From Buchnera aphidicola (Takecallis taiwana) (GTDB taxonomy: Bacteria; Pseudomonadota; Gammaproteobacteria; Enterobacterales; Enterobacteriaceae): a DNA stretch of 64,000 nt. Positions 1 through 9,923 of the stretch are shown here, piece by piece (position 1 is the first letter of the stretch; every line of letters starts with the position of its first letter). The stretch spans positions 102,890 through 166,889 of the forward strand of contig NZ_CP134979.1 in NCBI RefSeq assembly GCF_039355125.1, read 5' to 3'. The notes beneath the pieces are model-generated. The model had not been told where the DNA came from. It ran no database searches and saw only the letters and a program-made list of their open reading frames with translations. A program made the position numbers and the translations under genes.

Positions 1-376
1 GATTGCTTGCCCTGGTAATAAAAAATATGGCAGATTAAGTGTAATTGCTCAATCTTATTATACTATTGAAATTGCATTTAATATTACACCTCATGCTTTT
101 TATCCCCAACCTAAAGTACATTCCAGTTTTATTAAAATTAAACCGAAATTTCCTGCGTTATATCCATGGCGTAAAATTCATATTTTAGAAAAAATCACGT
201 GTTTAGCTTTTCAAAAAAGAAGAAAAATTCTGAAAAATAGTTTACTAAATATTATTGATACAAATAATCTTATGAAATTAAATATTAATCCTAATGTACG
301 TGCGGAAAATATATCAGTACAAGAATATTGCAAAATTGCAAATTTTTTATTTAAATCAAAATATTTTATTACGTAA
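1..376 (+). CDS. rsmA: 16S rRNA dimethyladenosine transferase RsmA (KsgA), C-terminal part
   Basis: The open frame runs in from the left edge (first full codon at base 2) and ends at TAA 374-376, giving about 124 C-terminal residues. The family converts the two adjacent adenosines in helix 45 of 16S rRNA to N6-dimethyladenosine late in 30S assembly. The recognisable stretches are the YGRLSV segment, the FYPQPKVHSS loop, the QKRRKILKNSL helix and the closing VRAENISVQEYC motif, all in E. coli KsgA order. The SAM-binding half lies outside the window. It converges on carB across a gene-free gap. In E. coli folA, apaH and apaG lie between carB and rsmA on this side, and none is seen here. Confidence 0.95.
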   Translation, partial: IACPGNKKYGRLSVIAQSYYTIEIAFNITPHAFYPQPKVHSSFIKIKPKFPALYPWRKIHILEKITCLAFQKRRKILKNSLLNIIDTNNLMKLNINPNVRAENISVQEYCKIANFLFKSKYFIT

Positions 377-713
377 TTTACATATCGTTAATTAATCATG
401 TGAATTCCATAATATACTGATTTTAAATTAGTTATATTCATTATGGCACTTAGTATGTATGAAGTAAGGATCTTAGAAAGATATAAGATTTAAGATCTGC
501 GACTTGAGTTGATAATATATTTTTTATATATGTAACTATAATAATATATGTGAGGTTTATTTTTGTAGAATCAAGCTTGTTTTTTCTGTAATGTAATATA
601 AATTATATAAATTATCATTGTGTACTATTTGTTATGTATATAAAAATTTATTATTGTAATTTTTTATATATTATATTTATTATAAAAAAGTATTTCGTAT
701 GTATTAATAATAA
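377..713. other. Gene-free spacer between convergent rsmA and carB
   Basis: This is 337 bp of very AT-rich DNA with no supported open frame. The only structure seen is an imperfect inverted repeat: GGATCTTA at 468-475 and TAAGATCT at 491-498, with a 15-nt loop. It could mark the 3' end of one or both converging transcripts. In E. coli this position holds several genes (caiF through apaG). The spacer may be what remains of them, but no homologous residue pattern can be read. Confidence 0.5.
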
Positions 714-3700
714 TTATATATTTTGATTTAAGTCTTGTAATTTAATAATTTCTTTATACGGATTATGTTTTAATGATAGTATTGTAGCAAACGCTGCGTT
801 AATTGTGGTATCATAGTTAATATTGTATATTAAAGCTAATGATCTCATATGTGTCAATTGTGTATTTTTTATACTGTCATCTGTTGTATCGATAATATAT
901 GAATATTCATTATTTTTTAAGTGGTCTTGAATATTTGGACGGCCTTCATTAATTTTATTCACAATTCTAGTTTGTATGCCAGATTTTTGTAAAAAATTGT
1001 TTATTTCTACTGTTGTATCAATCTTAAATCCTGATTGAATTAACATAATAGCTAAATTCAGGACGTATTTTTTATCTGATTTTTTTATTGATAGTAAAAC
1101 TCGATTTATTGTTTTTATATTTGTATGTGATGCTAATTTCGCTTTTGAAAAAGCATAATGAAATGTTTTTCCAATACCCATAACTTCACCGGTAGAACGC
1201 ATTTCTGGTCCTAGTATTGGATCAACTCCTGAGAATTTATTAAATGGTAAAACAGCTTCTTTCACAGAAAAATGAGATAATTTGATTTGGGTATTATGAT
1301 ATTTTTGTTGTTTTAAAGTTTTTCCAATCATAACTTTAGCTGCAATTTTTGCTAATGGTATACCTGTGGCTTTAGATACAAATGGTATGGTGCGTGATGC
1401 TCGGGGGTTTACTTCTAAAATATATATTATATTATTTTTAATGGCCATTTGTACATTCATTAATCCTTTTACTGATAAGGCAAATGCTAGTTTCGTAACT
1501 TGATTTTTTATTTTATCTAAAGTACATTTTTGTAATGTATATGTTGGTAGTGAGCATGATGAATCTCCAGAATGAATACCTGCTTGCTCAATGTGCTCCA
1601 TAATACCTCCAATTAATACATGATTTGTATCACAAATAATATCAATATCGATTTCTGTAGCGTTTTCTAAATAATGATCCAATAATATTGGATTTTGTAA
1701 AGACGGCATTAAGATAGTTTCAAAATATTTTTTTAAGTCTTGTTCATGGTAGACAATTTTCATAGATCTGCCACCTAATACGTAAGATGGTCGAACCATA
1801 ATTGGATACTGAATAATATTGCTTGTTTCTATACCTTGTTGTACATTATAAATGGTAGCATTTTTTGGTTGCTCTAATTTTAATTGAGATACAATTTTTT
1901 GAAATTGATGTCTATCTTCTGCTTGATCAATATTGTTTGGATTTGTTCCAATAATCGGAACATGAAATTTTTGCAGTTGTTTTGCTAATTTTAAAGGCGT
2001 TTGCCCGCCATATTGTATAATAACGCCCAACGGATTTTCTATACGTACGATTTCTAATATATTTTCTAATGTAACAGATTCAAAATATAATCTATCAGAT
2101 ATGTCATAGTCTGTCGATACTGTTTCTGGATTACAATTTATCATAATAGTTTCGTAGCCTTCTTCACGTAAGGCTTGTGAAGCATGTACACAACAATAAT
2201 CAAATTCTATACCTTGTCCAATACGATTTGGCCCCCCGCCTAAAATAATGATTTTTTTAGTAGATTTATTTGGCTTCGATTCACATTCTGAACCCCATGT
2301 GGAATACATATATGCTGTTTCTGTATGAAATTCTGCAGCGCAAGTATCAATTCTCTTATATACAGGGTGTAAATTTAAATTATAACGTATTGCTCGAATA
2401 TCTTCTTCTGATGTTTTCATTAGTACTGCAATTCTTGAATCTGAAAAACCTTTTTTCTTTATTTTTTTTAAAAAATCATAATTTATATCATAAATTTTTT
2501 TGGTTTTAATAGTTTTTTCAGTTTGGATAATATCCTGGATTTGTATTAAAAACCAGGGATCAATAGATGTTAATTCTTGTATATCTTTTACAGACATATC
2601 CATTCTAAATGCATCACCAATATACCATAATCTTTCTGATCCGGGATTTTTTAGTTCATATTTGATTTTTTCTATATTTTGAATATTTTTAATTTTTATT
2701 TTTGAATTAAAACCATTAGCATCAATTTCTAAGCCTTGCATAGCTTTTTGTAAGGATGCTTGAAATGTAGTACCTATTGCCATGATTTCACCAACAGACT
2801 TCATTTGTGTTGTTAAACGGTCATTACAACCCGTAAATTTTTCAAAATTAAATCTCGGTATTTTTGTAACTACATAGTCTATTGTTGGTTCAAACGACGC
2901 TGGGATTTTAGAATGCATAATATCATTTTTTAATTCATCTAAAGTATACCCAACTGCAAGTTTTGCTGCAATTTTAGCAATTGGAAAACCAGTTGCTTTA
3001 GAAGCAAGTGCTGACGATCGTGAGACTCTTGGATTCATTTCAATAATTAACATGCGTCCATTTTTTGGGTTAATAGCAAATTGTACGTTTGAACCTCCTG
3101 TTTCTACACCAATTTCTTCTAAAATTTTTATTGATGCATTACGCATATTTTGGTATTCTTTATCAGTTAAAGTTTGCGCCGGGGCCACTGTAATTGAATC
3201 ACCGGTATGTATTCCCATAGGATCAAGGTTTTCAATGCTACATACGATAATACAATTATTATTTCGATCACGTACTACTTCCATTTCATATTCTTTCCAA
3301 CCTAATAATGATTCATCAATTAATATTTCTTTTGTTGGCGATAATTGAAAACCATATTTACACATTTTTTGAAATTCTTCAGCGTTGTATGCAATACCCC
3401 CCCCAGTACCACCCATTGTAAAAGATGGACGAATAATACAAGGAAATCCAATTATTTTTGATACTTGTAATGCATCGTCAAGATTATTAACAATTTCGCA
3501 TTTAGCTGTTTTTAATCCTATTTTTTCAATGGATTTTTTAAATAAGTTTCTATCTTCTGATTTTTTAATAGAGTTAATACTTGCACCGATAAGCTTGATA
3601 TTATAGTCTGATAATATATTTTTTTCATATAATTGTAGTGTACAATTTAATGCTACTTGTCCGCCCATTGTTGGTAATATTGCATCTGGTTTTTCTTTTT

Positions 3701-3935
3701 GGATAATTTTTTTGATAACTTTCCAATGTATAGGTTCGATATATGTAGCATCAGCTATATCTGGATCGGTCATAATAGTGGCTGGATTTGAATTGATTAA
3801 TATAATTTTATAACCCTCTGATTTTAATGCTTTACATGCTTGGGTTCCTGAATAATCAAATTCACAAGCTTGTCCAATGATAATGGGACCTGCCCCAATA
3901 ATTAAAATTGATTTAATATCAGTACGTTTTGGCAT
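714..3935 (-). CDS. carB: Carbamoyl-phosphate synthase large subunit
   Basis: The 1073 residues equal the E. coli length. CarB uses ammonia from CarA, bicarbonate and two ATP to make carbamoyl phosphate for arginine and pyrimidine synthesis. The two homologous ATP-grasp halves are visible: the first opens with [19 protein letters not shown] near residues 11-29, and the second with [15 protein letters not shown] near 565. The C-terminal allosteric domain is intact, including the [17 protein letters not shown] segment that binds ornithine/UMP in E. coli, so effector control may be kept. It is translationally tied to carA: one base separates the stop and start, and the ribosome site AGGAAC lies inside the end of carA. 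Confidence 0.98.
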   Translation of the reverse strand: MPKRTDIKSILIIGAGPIIIGQACEFDYSGTQACKALKSEGYKIILINSNPATIMTDPDIADATYIEPIHWKVIKKIIQKEKPDAILPTMGGQVALNCTLQLYEKNILSDYNIKLIGASINSIKKSEDRNLFKKSIEKIGLKTAKCEIVNNLDDALQVSKIIGFPCIIRPSFTMGGTGGGIAYNAEEFQKMCKYGFQLSPTKEILIDESLLGWKEYEMEVVRDRNNNCIIVCSIENLDPMGIHTGDSITVAPAQTLTDKEYQNMRNASIKILEEIGVETGGSNVQFAINPKNGRMLIIEMNPRVSRSSALASKATGFPIAKIAAKLAVGYTLDELKNDIMHSKIPASFEPTIDYVVTKIPRFNFEKFTGCNDRLTTQMKSVGEIMAIGTTFQASLQKAMQGLEIDANGFNSKIKIKNIQNIEKIKYELKNPGSERLWYIGDAFRMDMSVKDIQELTSIDPWFLIQIQDIIQTEKTIKTKKIYDINYDFLKKIKKKGFSDSRIAVLMKTSEEDIRAIRYNLNLHPVYKRIDTCAAEFHTETAYMYSTWGSECESKPNKSTKKIIILGGGPNRIGQGIEFDYCCVHASQALREEGYETIMINCNPETVSTDYDISDRLYFESVTLENILEIVRIENPLGVIIQYGGQTPLKLAKQLQKFHVPIIGTNPNNIDQAEDRHQFQKIVSQLKLEQPKNATIYNVQQGIETSNIIQYPIMVRPSYVLGGRSMKIVYHEQDLKKYFETILMPSLQNPILLDHYLENATEIDIDIICDTNHVLIGGIMEHIEQAGIHSGDSSCSLPTYTLQKCTLDKIKNQVTKLAFALSVKGLMNVQMAIKNNIIYILEVNPRASRTIPFVSKATGIPLAKIAAKVMIGKTLKQQKYHNTQIKLSHFSVKEAVLPFNKFSGVDPILGPEMRSTGEVMGIGKTFHYAFSKAKLASHTNIKTINRVLLSIKKSDKKYVLNLAIMLIQSGFKIDTTVEINNFLQKSGIQTRIVNKINEGRPNIQDHLKNNEYSYIIDTTDDSIKNTQLTHMRSLALIYNINYDTTINAAFATILSLKHNPYKEIIKLQDLNQNI

Positions 3936-3936
3936 G

Positions 3937-5097
3937 TTAGTTCCTATATTGTTTTTTTTTATAATGTTTTATATTTTTTATAAATCGATTAAATAGTTCT
4001 TCTGCGTCGTGGGGTCCTGGATTTGCTTCTGGATGTCCTTGAAAACCGAACGCATATTTTTGGACAATTGTAATTCCTTGTATTGTATCATCAAATAAAG
4101 ATTGGTGTGTAATTTTAATATTTTTTGGTAAATTATTTTTATCAATTGTAAAATTGTGATTTTGTGTTGTAATCATAACTTTTTTTGTTGTTATGTTTTG
4201 TACGGGATGATTGCTACCATGATGTCCAAATCTCATTTTTATAATATTTGCTTTATTTGCTATTGCAAGTAATTGATGTCCTAAACAAATTCCAAATATT
4301 GGAATCATAGTTGATAATAATATTTTAATATTACTAATAATATTAGTACATAATCTAGGATCTCCAGGCCCATTTGATAAAAGAATTCCATCAGGATTTA
4401 ATGATATTACTTGTTCAGCGGGTGTTTCTGCTGGTATTACAGTAACATGACACCCATGATCAACAAGACAATTTAATATATTTTTTTTAACACCAAAATC
4501 ATATACAATAACGTGAAATGGTGAGTGTTTTATTTGATTTGTGAAAATATTATGAATTTTATTTGTTCCGACAGTCCACTTATAAATATTTTTTGTACTA
4601 ATTTTTTGTACTATATCTAATATAGGATTTTTGATGGCATTTTTAATGTATTTATGAGCAATATTAATATTTGTATATGCATCGCTTAATATACAACCAT
4701 ATTGAGTACCTGTATTTCTGATAATTTTAGTTAGCTTTCTTGTATCAATATTCATAATACCAATAATATTATTTATTCTTAAATATTTTGATAAAGTCAT
4801 TTTGCTTTGATAATTACTACTAATTAAAGATAGATTATGTATAATAATTCCTTTAACTTGGATTCGATTTGATTCATTATCAATATTATTGATTCCGGTA
4901 TTACCTATATGTGGATATGTGAATGTAATGATTTGATTGTTATAGGACGGATCTGTTAATATTTCTTGATAACCTGTCATAGAAGTATTAAATACGATTT
5001 CACCTACGGTCATTCCTTTTATACCAATTGATACACCCTTAAATAATGTTCCATCTTCTAAAGCTAAAAATGCAGATTCTCTCAATTTTTGCTCCAA
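3937..5097 (-). CDS. carA: Carbamoyl-phosphate synthase small (glutaminase) subunit
   Basis: At 386 residues it is close to E. coli CarA (382). It hydrolyses glutamine and channels ammonia to CarB. The C-terminal class I amidotransferase domain shows the nucleophile in [10 protein letters not shown] (about residue 272) and the His/Glu pair in [10 protein letters not shown] (about 357). The N-terminal CarA fold begins at [11 protein letters not shown]. It lies between dapB upstream (110 bp) and carB downstream, the conserved enterobacterial order. An in-frame A9 tract sits near the 3' end (T run 3952-3960 on the plus strand). Retention of carAB fits an endosymbiont that supplies arginine and makes its own pyrimidines. 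Confidence 0.98.
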   Translation of the reverse strand: MEQKLRESAFLALEDGTLFKGVSIGIKGMTVGEIVFNTSMTGYQEILTDPSYNNQIITFTYPHIGNTGINNIDNESNRIQVKGIIIHNLSLISSNYQSKMTLSKYLRINNIIGIMNIDTRKLTKIIRNTGTQYGCILSDAYTNINIAHKYIKNAIKNPILDIVQKISTKNIYKWTVGTNKIHNIFTNQIKHSPFHVIVYDFGVKKNILNCLVDHGCHVTVIPAETPAEQVISLNPDGILLSNGPGDPRLCTNIISNIKILLSTMIPIFGICLGHQLLAIANKANIIKMRFGHHGSNHPVQNITTKKVMITTQNHNFTIDKNNLPKNIKITHQSLFDDTIQGITIVQKYAFGFQGHPEANPGPHDAEELFNRFIKNIKHYKKKQYRN

Positions 5098-5207
5098 TAT
5101 AATAAAATTTTATTTTTAACGATTTATAGTCTTTTATAATATATAAATTCGATATTTTTAAATCATAAATGATAATATTTAAATATTATATATATTAAAA
5201 TTTGGTA

Positions 5208-5999
5208 TCATATATTTAAAACATGCATCATATTAAATAATCCTGCAGTTTTATTTGTAACCCAAATTGCTGCTTGTATTGCTCCTTCTGAGAAGGTATT
5301 TCTGTTACTTGCTTGGTGAGATAAAGTAATTTTTTCTCCTGGGCCTAAAAACATTACTTTGTGTTCACCAATAACGTCACCACCTCGAATAATTGAAAAA
5401 CCAATTTTTTTTCTTTCTCTTATATTGGAGATTTGTTTTTTTCGATATGTTGCATATGTTTTTAGATTCCAATTTTTAGTTTTAGCAATAATATCTCCCA
5501 TACTAAGGGCAGTTCCTGAAGGAGAGTCTAATTTATTCCTGTGGTGTGCTTCAATAATTTCAATATCATAAGTATCATTCAAAGTGCGTGCTGTTTTTTT
5601 TAATAATTGAAAAATTAGATTGATACCAATACTAAAATTGGATGAAAGTACAATTCCTATTTTTTTTGAAAATTTTTTAATTATAGTATGTTCTTCTTCA
5701 GTAAATCCTGTTGTTCCAATAACAATATTTTTTTTATTTTTATAACAAAAATGTAAATTTTGTAATGTATTTTTTGGAGTACTAAAATCTATCAATACGT
5801 CAAAATCTTGTATAGCTTGTTCTATATTTGTATGAATAAGTATTTTTTTTTGTTCGTTTGTAAATATATTTACTATTTTTTTTTTTACAATCGCGCATGT
5901 TAAAGTGATATCTTGATATTGTTGTATTGTTTGGATTAAGTTGGATCCCATACGTCCATATGCACCAGTGATCGCAATTCGGATATTGTGTTTATTCAT
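5208..5999 (-). CDS. dapB: 4-hydroxy-tetrahydrodipicolinate reductase
   Basis: 263 residues (E. coli 273). It is the NAD(P)H-dependent reductase of the diaminopimelate/lysine pathway, cytosolic. The N-terminal Rossmann motif GAYGRMG is at residues 12-18. The catalytic segment EAHHRNKLDSPSGTAL has His152-His153 and the SGTA substrate loop at 161-164, all canonical. It is on the same strand as lspA and carA, with 123 bp upstream and 110 bp downstream. In E. coli fkpB, ispH and rihC separate lspA from dapB; here that interval has collapsed. It supplies lysine or meso-DAP, and retention is expected in a nutritional symbiont. Confidence 0.98.
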   Translation of the reverse strand: MNKHNIRIAITGAYGRMGSNLIQTIQQYQDITLTCAIVKKKIVNIFTNEQKKILIHTNIEQAIQDFDVLIDFSTPKNTLQNLHFCYKNKKNIVIGTTGFTEEEHTIIKKFSKKIGIVLSSNFSIGINLIFQLLKKTARTLNDTYDIEIIEAHHRNKLDSPSGTALSMGDIIAKTKNWNLKTYATYRKKQISNIRERKKIGFSIIRGGDVIGEHKVMFLGPGEKITLSHQASNRNTFSEGAIQAAIWVTNKTAGLFNMMHVLNI

Positions 6000-6122
6000 A
6001 TTGTATATACTTGTTCAATAAATGAAATAGTGTATATGATTAAAGAAAATTTGTATTTAAAATTGTATTTCTTAATTTCAAAAATTTTGTTATTTTAATA
6101 TATCAAATTTATATTATGATAA

Positions 6123-6545
6123 TTATTTTTTAAATTGCTCAAATATTTGAAAATTACATAATATTGTGACTATACCTATGATAATTATTAAATCAGCGAA
6201 ATTAAAAATTATAATACTGTAATTATTAATTTTAATATCTATAAAATCAATTATAAAACCGTAATATAAACGATTAATTATATTACTAATTCCGCCGCTA
6301 AATATAAATATGTATGCAATGTTATTAGTATAAGTTAGTTTTTTGAAATAAATATAAATGAATATTAAAAATAGTACCATAAATATATAGTATAGCTTTT
6401 CATAATATACATCAAATATATTAAATGCTATTCCATAATTTTGAACATATAGTATATGTATTACAGAAAATATTGGTTTACTTTCATTAGGTTTTATATT
6501 ATGTATAATGTAATATTTGCTATAAAGATCTGTTAGTAATATCAT
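6123..6545 (-). CDS. lspA: Prolipoprotein signal peptidase (signal peptidase II), start uncertain
   Basis: This inner-membrane aspartyl protease cleaves lipoprotein signal peptides after lipidation. From the only ATG (6543-6545) the protein has 140 residues, against about 164 in E. coli. The catalytic aspartates are visible in IIDFID (Asp100) and FNFAD (Asp118), plus the NYGIAFNI motif near 36-43. From this ATG the first transmembrane helix starts almost at its end (MILLTDLYSKYY). The same frame stays open for 10 more codons upstream, to a TAA at 6576-6578, and is hydrophobic. An ATT or ATA start there, overlapping or abutting the ileS stop at 6566, would restore the helix. SNIINR replaces the usual NxxDR. 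Function is probable; the start is unresolved. Confidence 0.85.
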   Translation of the reverse strand: MILLTDLYSKYYIIHNIKPNESKPIFSVIHILYVQNYGIAFNIFDVYYEKLYYIFMVLFLIFIYIYFKKLTYTNNIAYIFIFSGGISNIINRLYYGFIIDFIDIKINNYSIIIFNFADLIIIIGIVTILCNFQIFEQFKK

Positions 6546-6565
6546 AAAAATTAGTATAATATTTA

Positions 6566-9382
6566 TTATAAAAATTTACGAATTTCTCCTTTTTGATAAA
6601 TGTTTTTATTACATCTATTACAAATATTTTTATCGTGATTATCTATATTAATTTTATTAAAAAAATTCCAACAACGTGGGCATTTTGTACCTAAATATTT
6701 ATGAATTAATAGTTTCATTTTTGGAATTAGATCGCTTTTATAAGCGTTATGTGGAGCAGCTTGATATTCTAAAATTGTTGTTTTTGAAACTAAAAACATG
6801 AATTTTAATTCTTTTCTTAATATTTTTAGTATATTATATATACTATCATTTGTATATATAGTAACTGTTGTTTCTAGTGATGTATTTATTTCTTTTAGAT
6901 TTTTTTTGTTTTCTAATATTTTATTTATTTCGGTTTTAATTTTGTATAAAAGATTCCACGATTCTTGAGTGATTAATGTATTGCTTTGATTGTTATTATC
7001 AATTTCAAACCAATTTTTAATAAAAATAGTATTTGTATGATTAATATTTGGGATATTTTCCCAAATTTCATGTGCTGTAAATGGTATAATTGGAGTAATC
7101 CAACGTACTAAAGATTGTATAATATAATATATTGCTGTTTGACAACTTCTTCTTGATAGGCTATTCTTGTGTGTTGTATATTGTCTATCTTTAATAATAT
7201 CGAGGTAAAATGACCCTAATTTTATTGAACAAAATGTGATAATTTCTTTTACTATCTTATGAAACTTGTACTTTTGATATAGTATGATGATTTTATGTTG
7301 TAAATGTTGTGTTTGTTCAATGATCCATTGATCTAAAAGGATCATGTTCTTAAAATTCACTTTATTTTTTTGATAGTGAAAATCATACAAATTTCCTAAT
7401 AGGAATCTGCTTGTATTTCTAATTCTTCGATAATTTTCTGATATTTGGTTTAAGACATCTTTTGAGATTGAAATATCATGGACATAATTTATTGATGCTA
7501 TCCATAATCTTAATATATCAGCTCCAAATACTTTAATAATTTCATTTGGAGTAATGATATTTCCAGTAGATTTAGACATTTTTTGCCCAGATTGATCTAT
7601 TGCGAAACCGTGTGTTAATACCTTTTGATAAGGTGCTGATTGGTGTAAAATTGTTGAAATTATTAAAGAGGACATAAACCACCCTCGGTATTGATCTGAT
7701 CCTTCTACATACATATTAATATAATCATTATTAGCTAATGTTTTATAAATATTTAAATTATATATACAACCAGATTCAAACCAAACATCTAAGACATCTG
7801 TAGATTTTTTATATTCGTTATAATTTATACCTAAAAGTTTTTTTTTATCTAATTTCCACCATATTTCTGATCCTTGTAATTGTATCATTGTTTGTATTTT
7901 TTTCATAATTTGTATAGTTTCAGGATGTAATTCTCCTGTTTTTTTATGTGTAAAAAGTGGAATTGGTACTCCCCAAGCACGTTGTCTTGAGATACACCAA
8001 TCTGGTCGTTTTTTTAACATAGAATACATTTTTTTGTAACCCCATTTTGGTATCCACTGTACTTTTTTAATAATTTCTATTGCGTTTTTTTGTAGTTCTG
8101 TATTTTGAATTTTGATAAACCATTGCTTTGTGACTCGATATAGTATTGGTGTTTTATGTCTCCAACAATGAGGATATGTATGTTTTATAGTATGATTATG
8201 AAATAATTTATTATGCATTTTAATAACATCAATGATAATATTATTACTTGTAAAAATATGTTTTTTATCTAATTCTGGATGTATATTTTCTATATATAAT
8301 CCTTTTTCATTGATGACATTAGCTAATTCAATATTATATTTTTGGCTAATTAAATAATCATCTTCTCCATGATCTGGAGCGATATGTACTGCCCCTGTTC
8401 CTATGTCTATTGTAACATGTCTAGATAAGATAATTGGGATTGTAAAATTTAAAAATGGATGTTGAAAATGTATATTTTCTAATTCTTTCCCAAGTATTGT
8501 TTGGATAACATGCCATTTTTTTATATTCATATTTTGCATGATATTAGGAACTAATGCTTTAGCTATAATAATATATTGGTGTTCAAAATGAATTAATTGG
8601 TATTTAAAGTCTGGATGTACCGCAATTGCTCGATTTGCTGGTAAACTCCATGGCGTAGTTGTCCAAATTATAATATTGATTTTGTTAATTTCATGACATG
8701 ATATAAATATTTGTTTTAAATTACTATGATATAATATTTTAAATTTAACAATTATTGCTGTTGCTATTTGATTATAATATTCAACTTCTGCATCTGCTAG
8801 TGCTGATTGGCATTGTATACACCAGTGGACAGGTTTTAATCCGCGATATATATATTTTTTTTTAATAATTTTTCTTAATATATTGAGTACATTAGATTCT
8901 AATATTTTATTTGTCGTTAATTGGGGATTATCCCAATCGCTAAAAACACCTAATCTAACAAAATCTATTTTTTGTTTTTTTACTTGTTTTGTAGCATATT
9001 TATAACACATATTACGAAATTCTGTTGTTTTTATAGTATTTTTTAAAATACCAATTTTATTTTCAATTTTATGTTCGATAGGTAAACCATGACAATCCCA
9101 AAATGGGATATATGGTGCATCAAATCCTGATAGTGTTTTTGATTTAATAATAATATCTTTTAAAATTTTATTAATAGCATGACCGATATGAATGTTACCG
9201 TTTGCATAAGGTGGTCCATCATGTAATAAAAATTTTTTTTTATCTTTATTATATTTTCTGATAATTTGATATATGTTGTCTTTTTGCCATGTTTTTAATA
9301 TTTCAGGTTCTTTTTGTGTTAAATTACCTTTCATTGGAAAGGTTGTTTTTGGTAAATTTAAAGTATTTTTATATAATTTCAT
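6566..9382 (-). CDS. ileS: Isoleucyl-tRNA synthetase
   Basis: 938 residues, equal to E. coli IleRS. It charges tRNA-Ile and edits valine. The HIGH signature is at residues 65-68 and KMSKS at about 600. The CP1 editing domain lies between them (TTPWSLPANRAIAVHP region). The C-terminal zinc knuckle is complete, with Cys901, Cys904, Cys921 and Cys924. It heads the minus-strand ileS-lspA pair. In E. coli ribF lies between rpsT and ileS; here only 183 bp separate ileS from the divergent rpsT, so ribF is missing at this place. Confidence 0.98.
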   Translation of the reverse strand: MKLYKNTLNLPKTTFPMKGNLTQKEPEILKTWQKDNIYQIIRKYNKDKKKFLLHDGPPYANGNIHIGHAINKILKDIIIKSKTLSGFDAPYIPFWDCHGLPIEHKIENKIGILKNTIKTTEFRNMCYKYATKQVKKQKIDFVRLGVFSDWDNPQLTTNKILESNVLNILRKIIKKKYIYRGLKPVHWCIQCQSALADAEVEYYNQIATAIIVKFKILYHSNLKQIFISCHEINKINIIIWTTTPWSLPANRAIAVHPDFKYQLIHFEHQYIIIAKALVPNIMQNMNIKKWHVIQTILGKELENIHFQHPFLNFTIPIILSRHVTIDIGTGAVHIAPDHGEDDYLISQKYNIELANVINEKGLYIENIHPELDKKHIFTSNNIIIDVIKMHNKLFHNHTIKHTYPHCWRHKTPILYRVTKQWFIKIQNTELQKNAIEIIKKVQWIPKWGYKKMYSMLKKRPDWCISRQRAWGVPIPLFTHKKTGELHPETIQIMKKIQTMIQLQGSEIWWKLDKKKLLGINYNEYKKSTDVLDVWFESGCIYNLNIYKTLANNDYINMYVEGSDQYRGWFMSSLIISTILHQSAPYQKVLTHGFAIDQSGQKMSKSTGNIITPNEIIKVFGADILRLWIASINYVHDISISKDVLNQISENYRRIRNTSRFLLGNLYDFHYQKNKVNFKNMILLDQWIIEQTQHLQHKIIILYQKYKFHKIVKEIITFCSIKLGSFYLDIIKDRQYTTHKNSLSRRSCQTAIYYIIQSLVRWITPIIPFTAHEIWENIPNINHTNTIFIKNWFEIDNNNQSNTLITQESWNLLYKIKTEINKILENKKNLKEINTSLETTVTIYTNDSIYNILKILRKELKFMFLVSKTTILEYQAAPHNAYKSDLIPKMKLLIHKYLGTKCPRCWNFFNKINIDNHDKNICNRCNKNIYQKGEIRKFL

Positions 9383-9500
9383 TTATTTCTCATATTTTTG
9401 TAAAGATATTTTTAATTATTTTTTTGAAATGATTTTAGGTAAATAAATAATATTGTGTTATGGTATTTATATTTAGATGATTTTTTTATTGTTAATTATG

Positions 9501-9528
9501 TTGATTGTATTAATCATGATATTATAAT
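9501..9528 (+). promoter_or_regulatory. Candidate sigma-70 promoter for rpsT
   Basis: TTGATT (9501-9506) and TATAAT (9523-9528) are separated by 16 bp and lie 37 bp upstream of the rpsT start, on the correct strand. The match is good, but such AT-rich sequence gives many chance matches, so this is an inference from motif and position only. Confidence 0.45.
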
Positions 9529-9565
9529 ATAATTAAAATTATTATATAGAAATTAGGAGTATCCA

Positions 9566-9832
9566 TTGTCTAATATTAAATCTTCTCAAAAACATGCTAT
9601 TCAATCCAAAAAATTTAATAAAATTAATTCTATACGAAAGACTATATTACGTAGATTAATTAAGAAATTTTTAGATTCTATTATACAAAAAAATAAAATT
9701 GTTGCACATACAATATGGTCAAAATTGCAGTCTAATTTAGATAAATTTGCTCAAAAAGGTTTGATTCATAAAAATAAAGCCGCTCGATATAAGTCTAGAT
9801 TTCATTTAAAAATTAAAAGTTTAGTTGAATGA
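9566..9832 (+). CDS. rpsT: 30S ribosomal protein S20 (TTG start)
   Basis: 88 residues (E. coli 87). S20 is a primary 16S rRNA-binding protein of the small subunit. It shows NIKSSQKHAIQS at the N-terminus and the diagnostic KGLIHKNKAARYKSR near the C-terminus. The start is TTG at 9566: no in-frame ATG precedes it, the strong ribosome site TTAGGAG (9552-9558) is 7 bases upstream, and the second codons match E. coli S20. E. coli rpsT also starts with UUG, which is part of its translational autocontrol, so the weak start is conserved here. It is divergent from ileS and convergent with dnaJ. Confidence 0.97.
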   Translation: MSNIKSSQKHAIQSKKFNKINSIRKTILRRLIKKFLDSIIQKNKIVAHTIWSKLQSNLDKFAQKGLIHKNKAARYKSRFHLKIKSLVE

Positions 9833-9867
9833 TTTTGGTTTAATAATATTATATAGTTTTTTTTAGT

Positions 9868-9914
9868 AGTACTGCTTCATATATTATGATTTTTATGAAA
9901 CATGAAGCAATACT
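9868..9914. terminator. Stem-loop between convergent rpsT and dnaJ
   Basis: Left arm 9868-9880 and right arm 9902-9914 form a 13-bp stem with a single mismatch (AGTACTGCTTCAT against ATGAAGCAATACT), with a 21-nt loop. It sits exactly between the converging stops at 9832 and 9924. A T-rich run (9857-9864) lies before the stem on the plus strand, so neither direction has the classic 3' U tract. It may end transcription weakly or protect 3' ends; the role is inferred from position. Confidence 0.5.
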
Positions 9915-9923
9915 AACAATTAT

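Noticed and set aside
2270..3606. Plus-strand open frames opposite carB
   Set aside because: They lie wholly inside a conserved 1073-residue gene on the other strand, have no recognisable domain, and lack ribosome sites.
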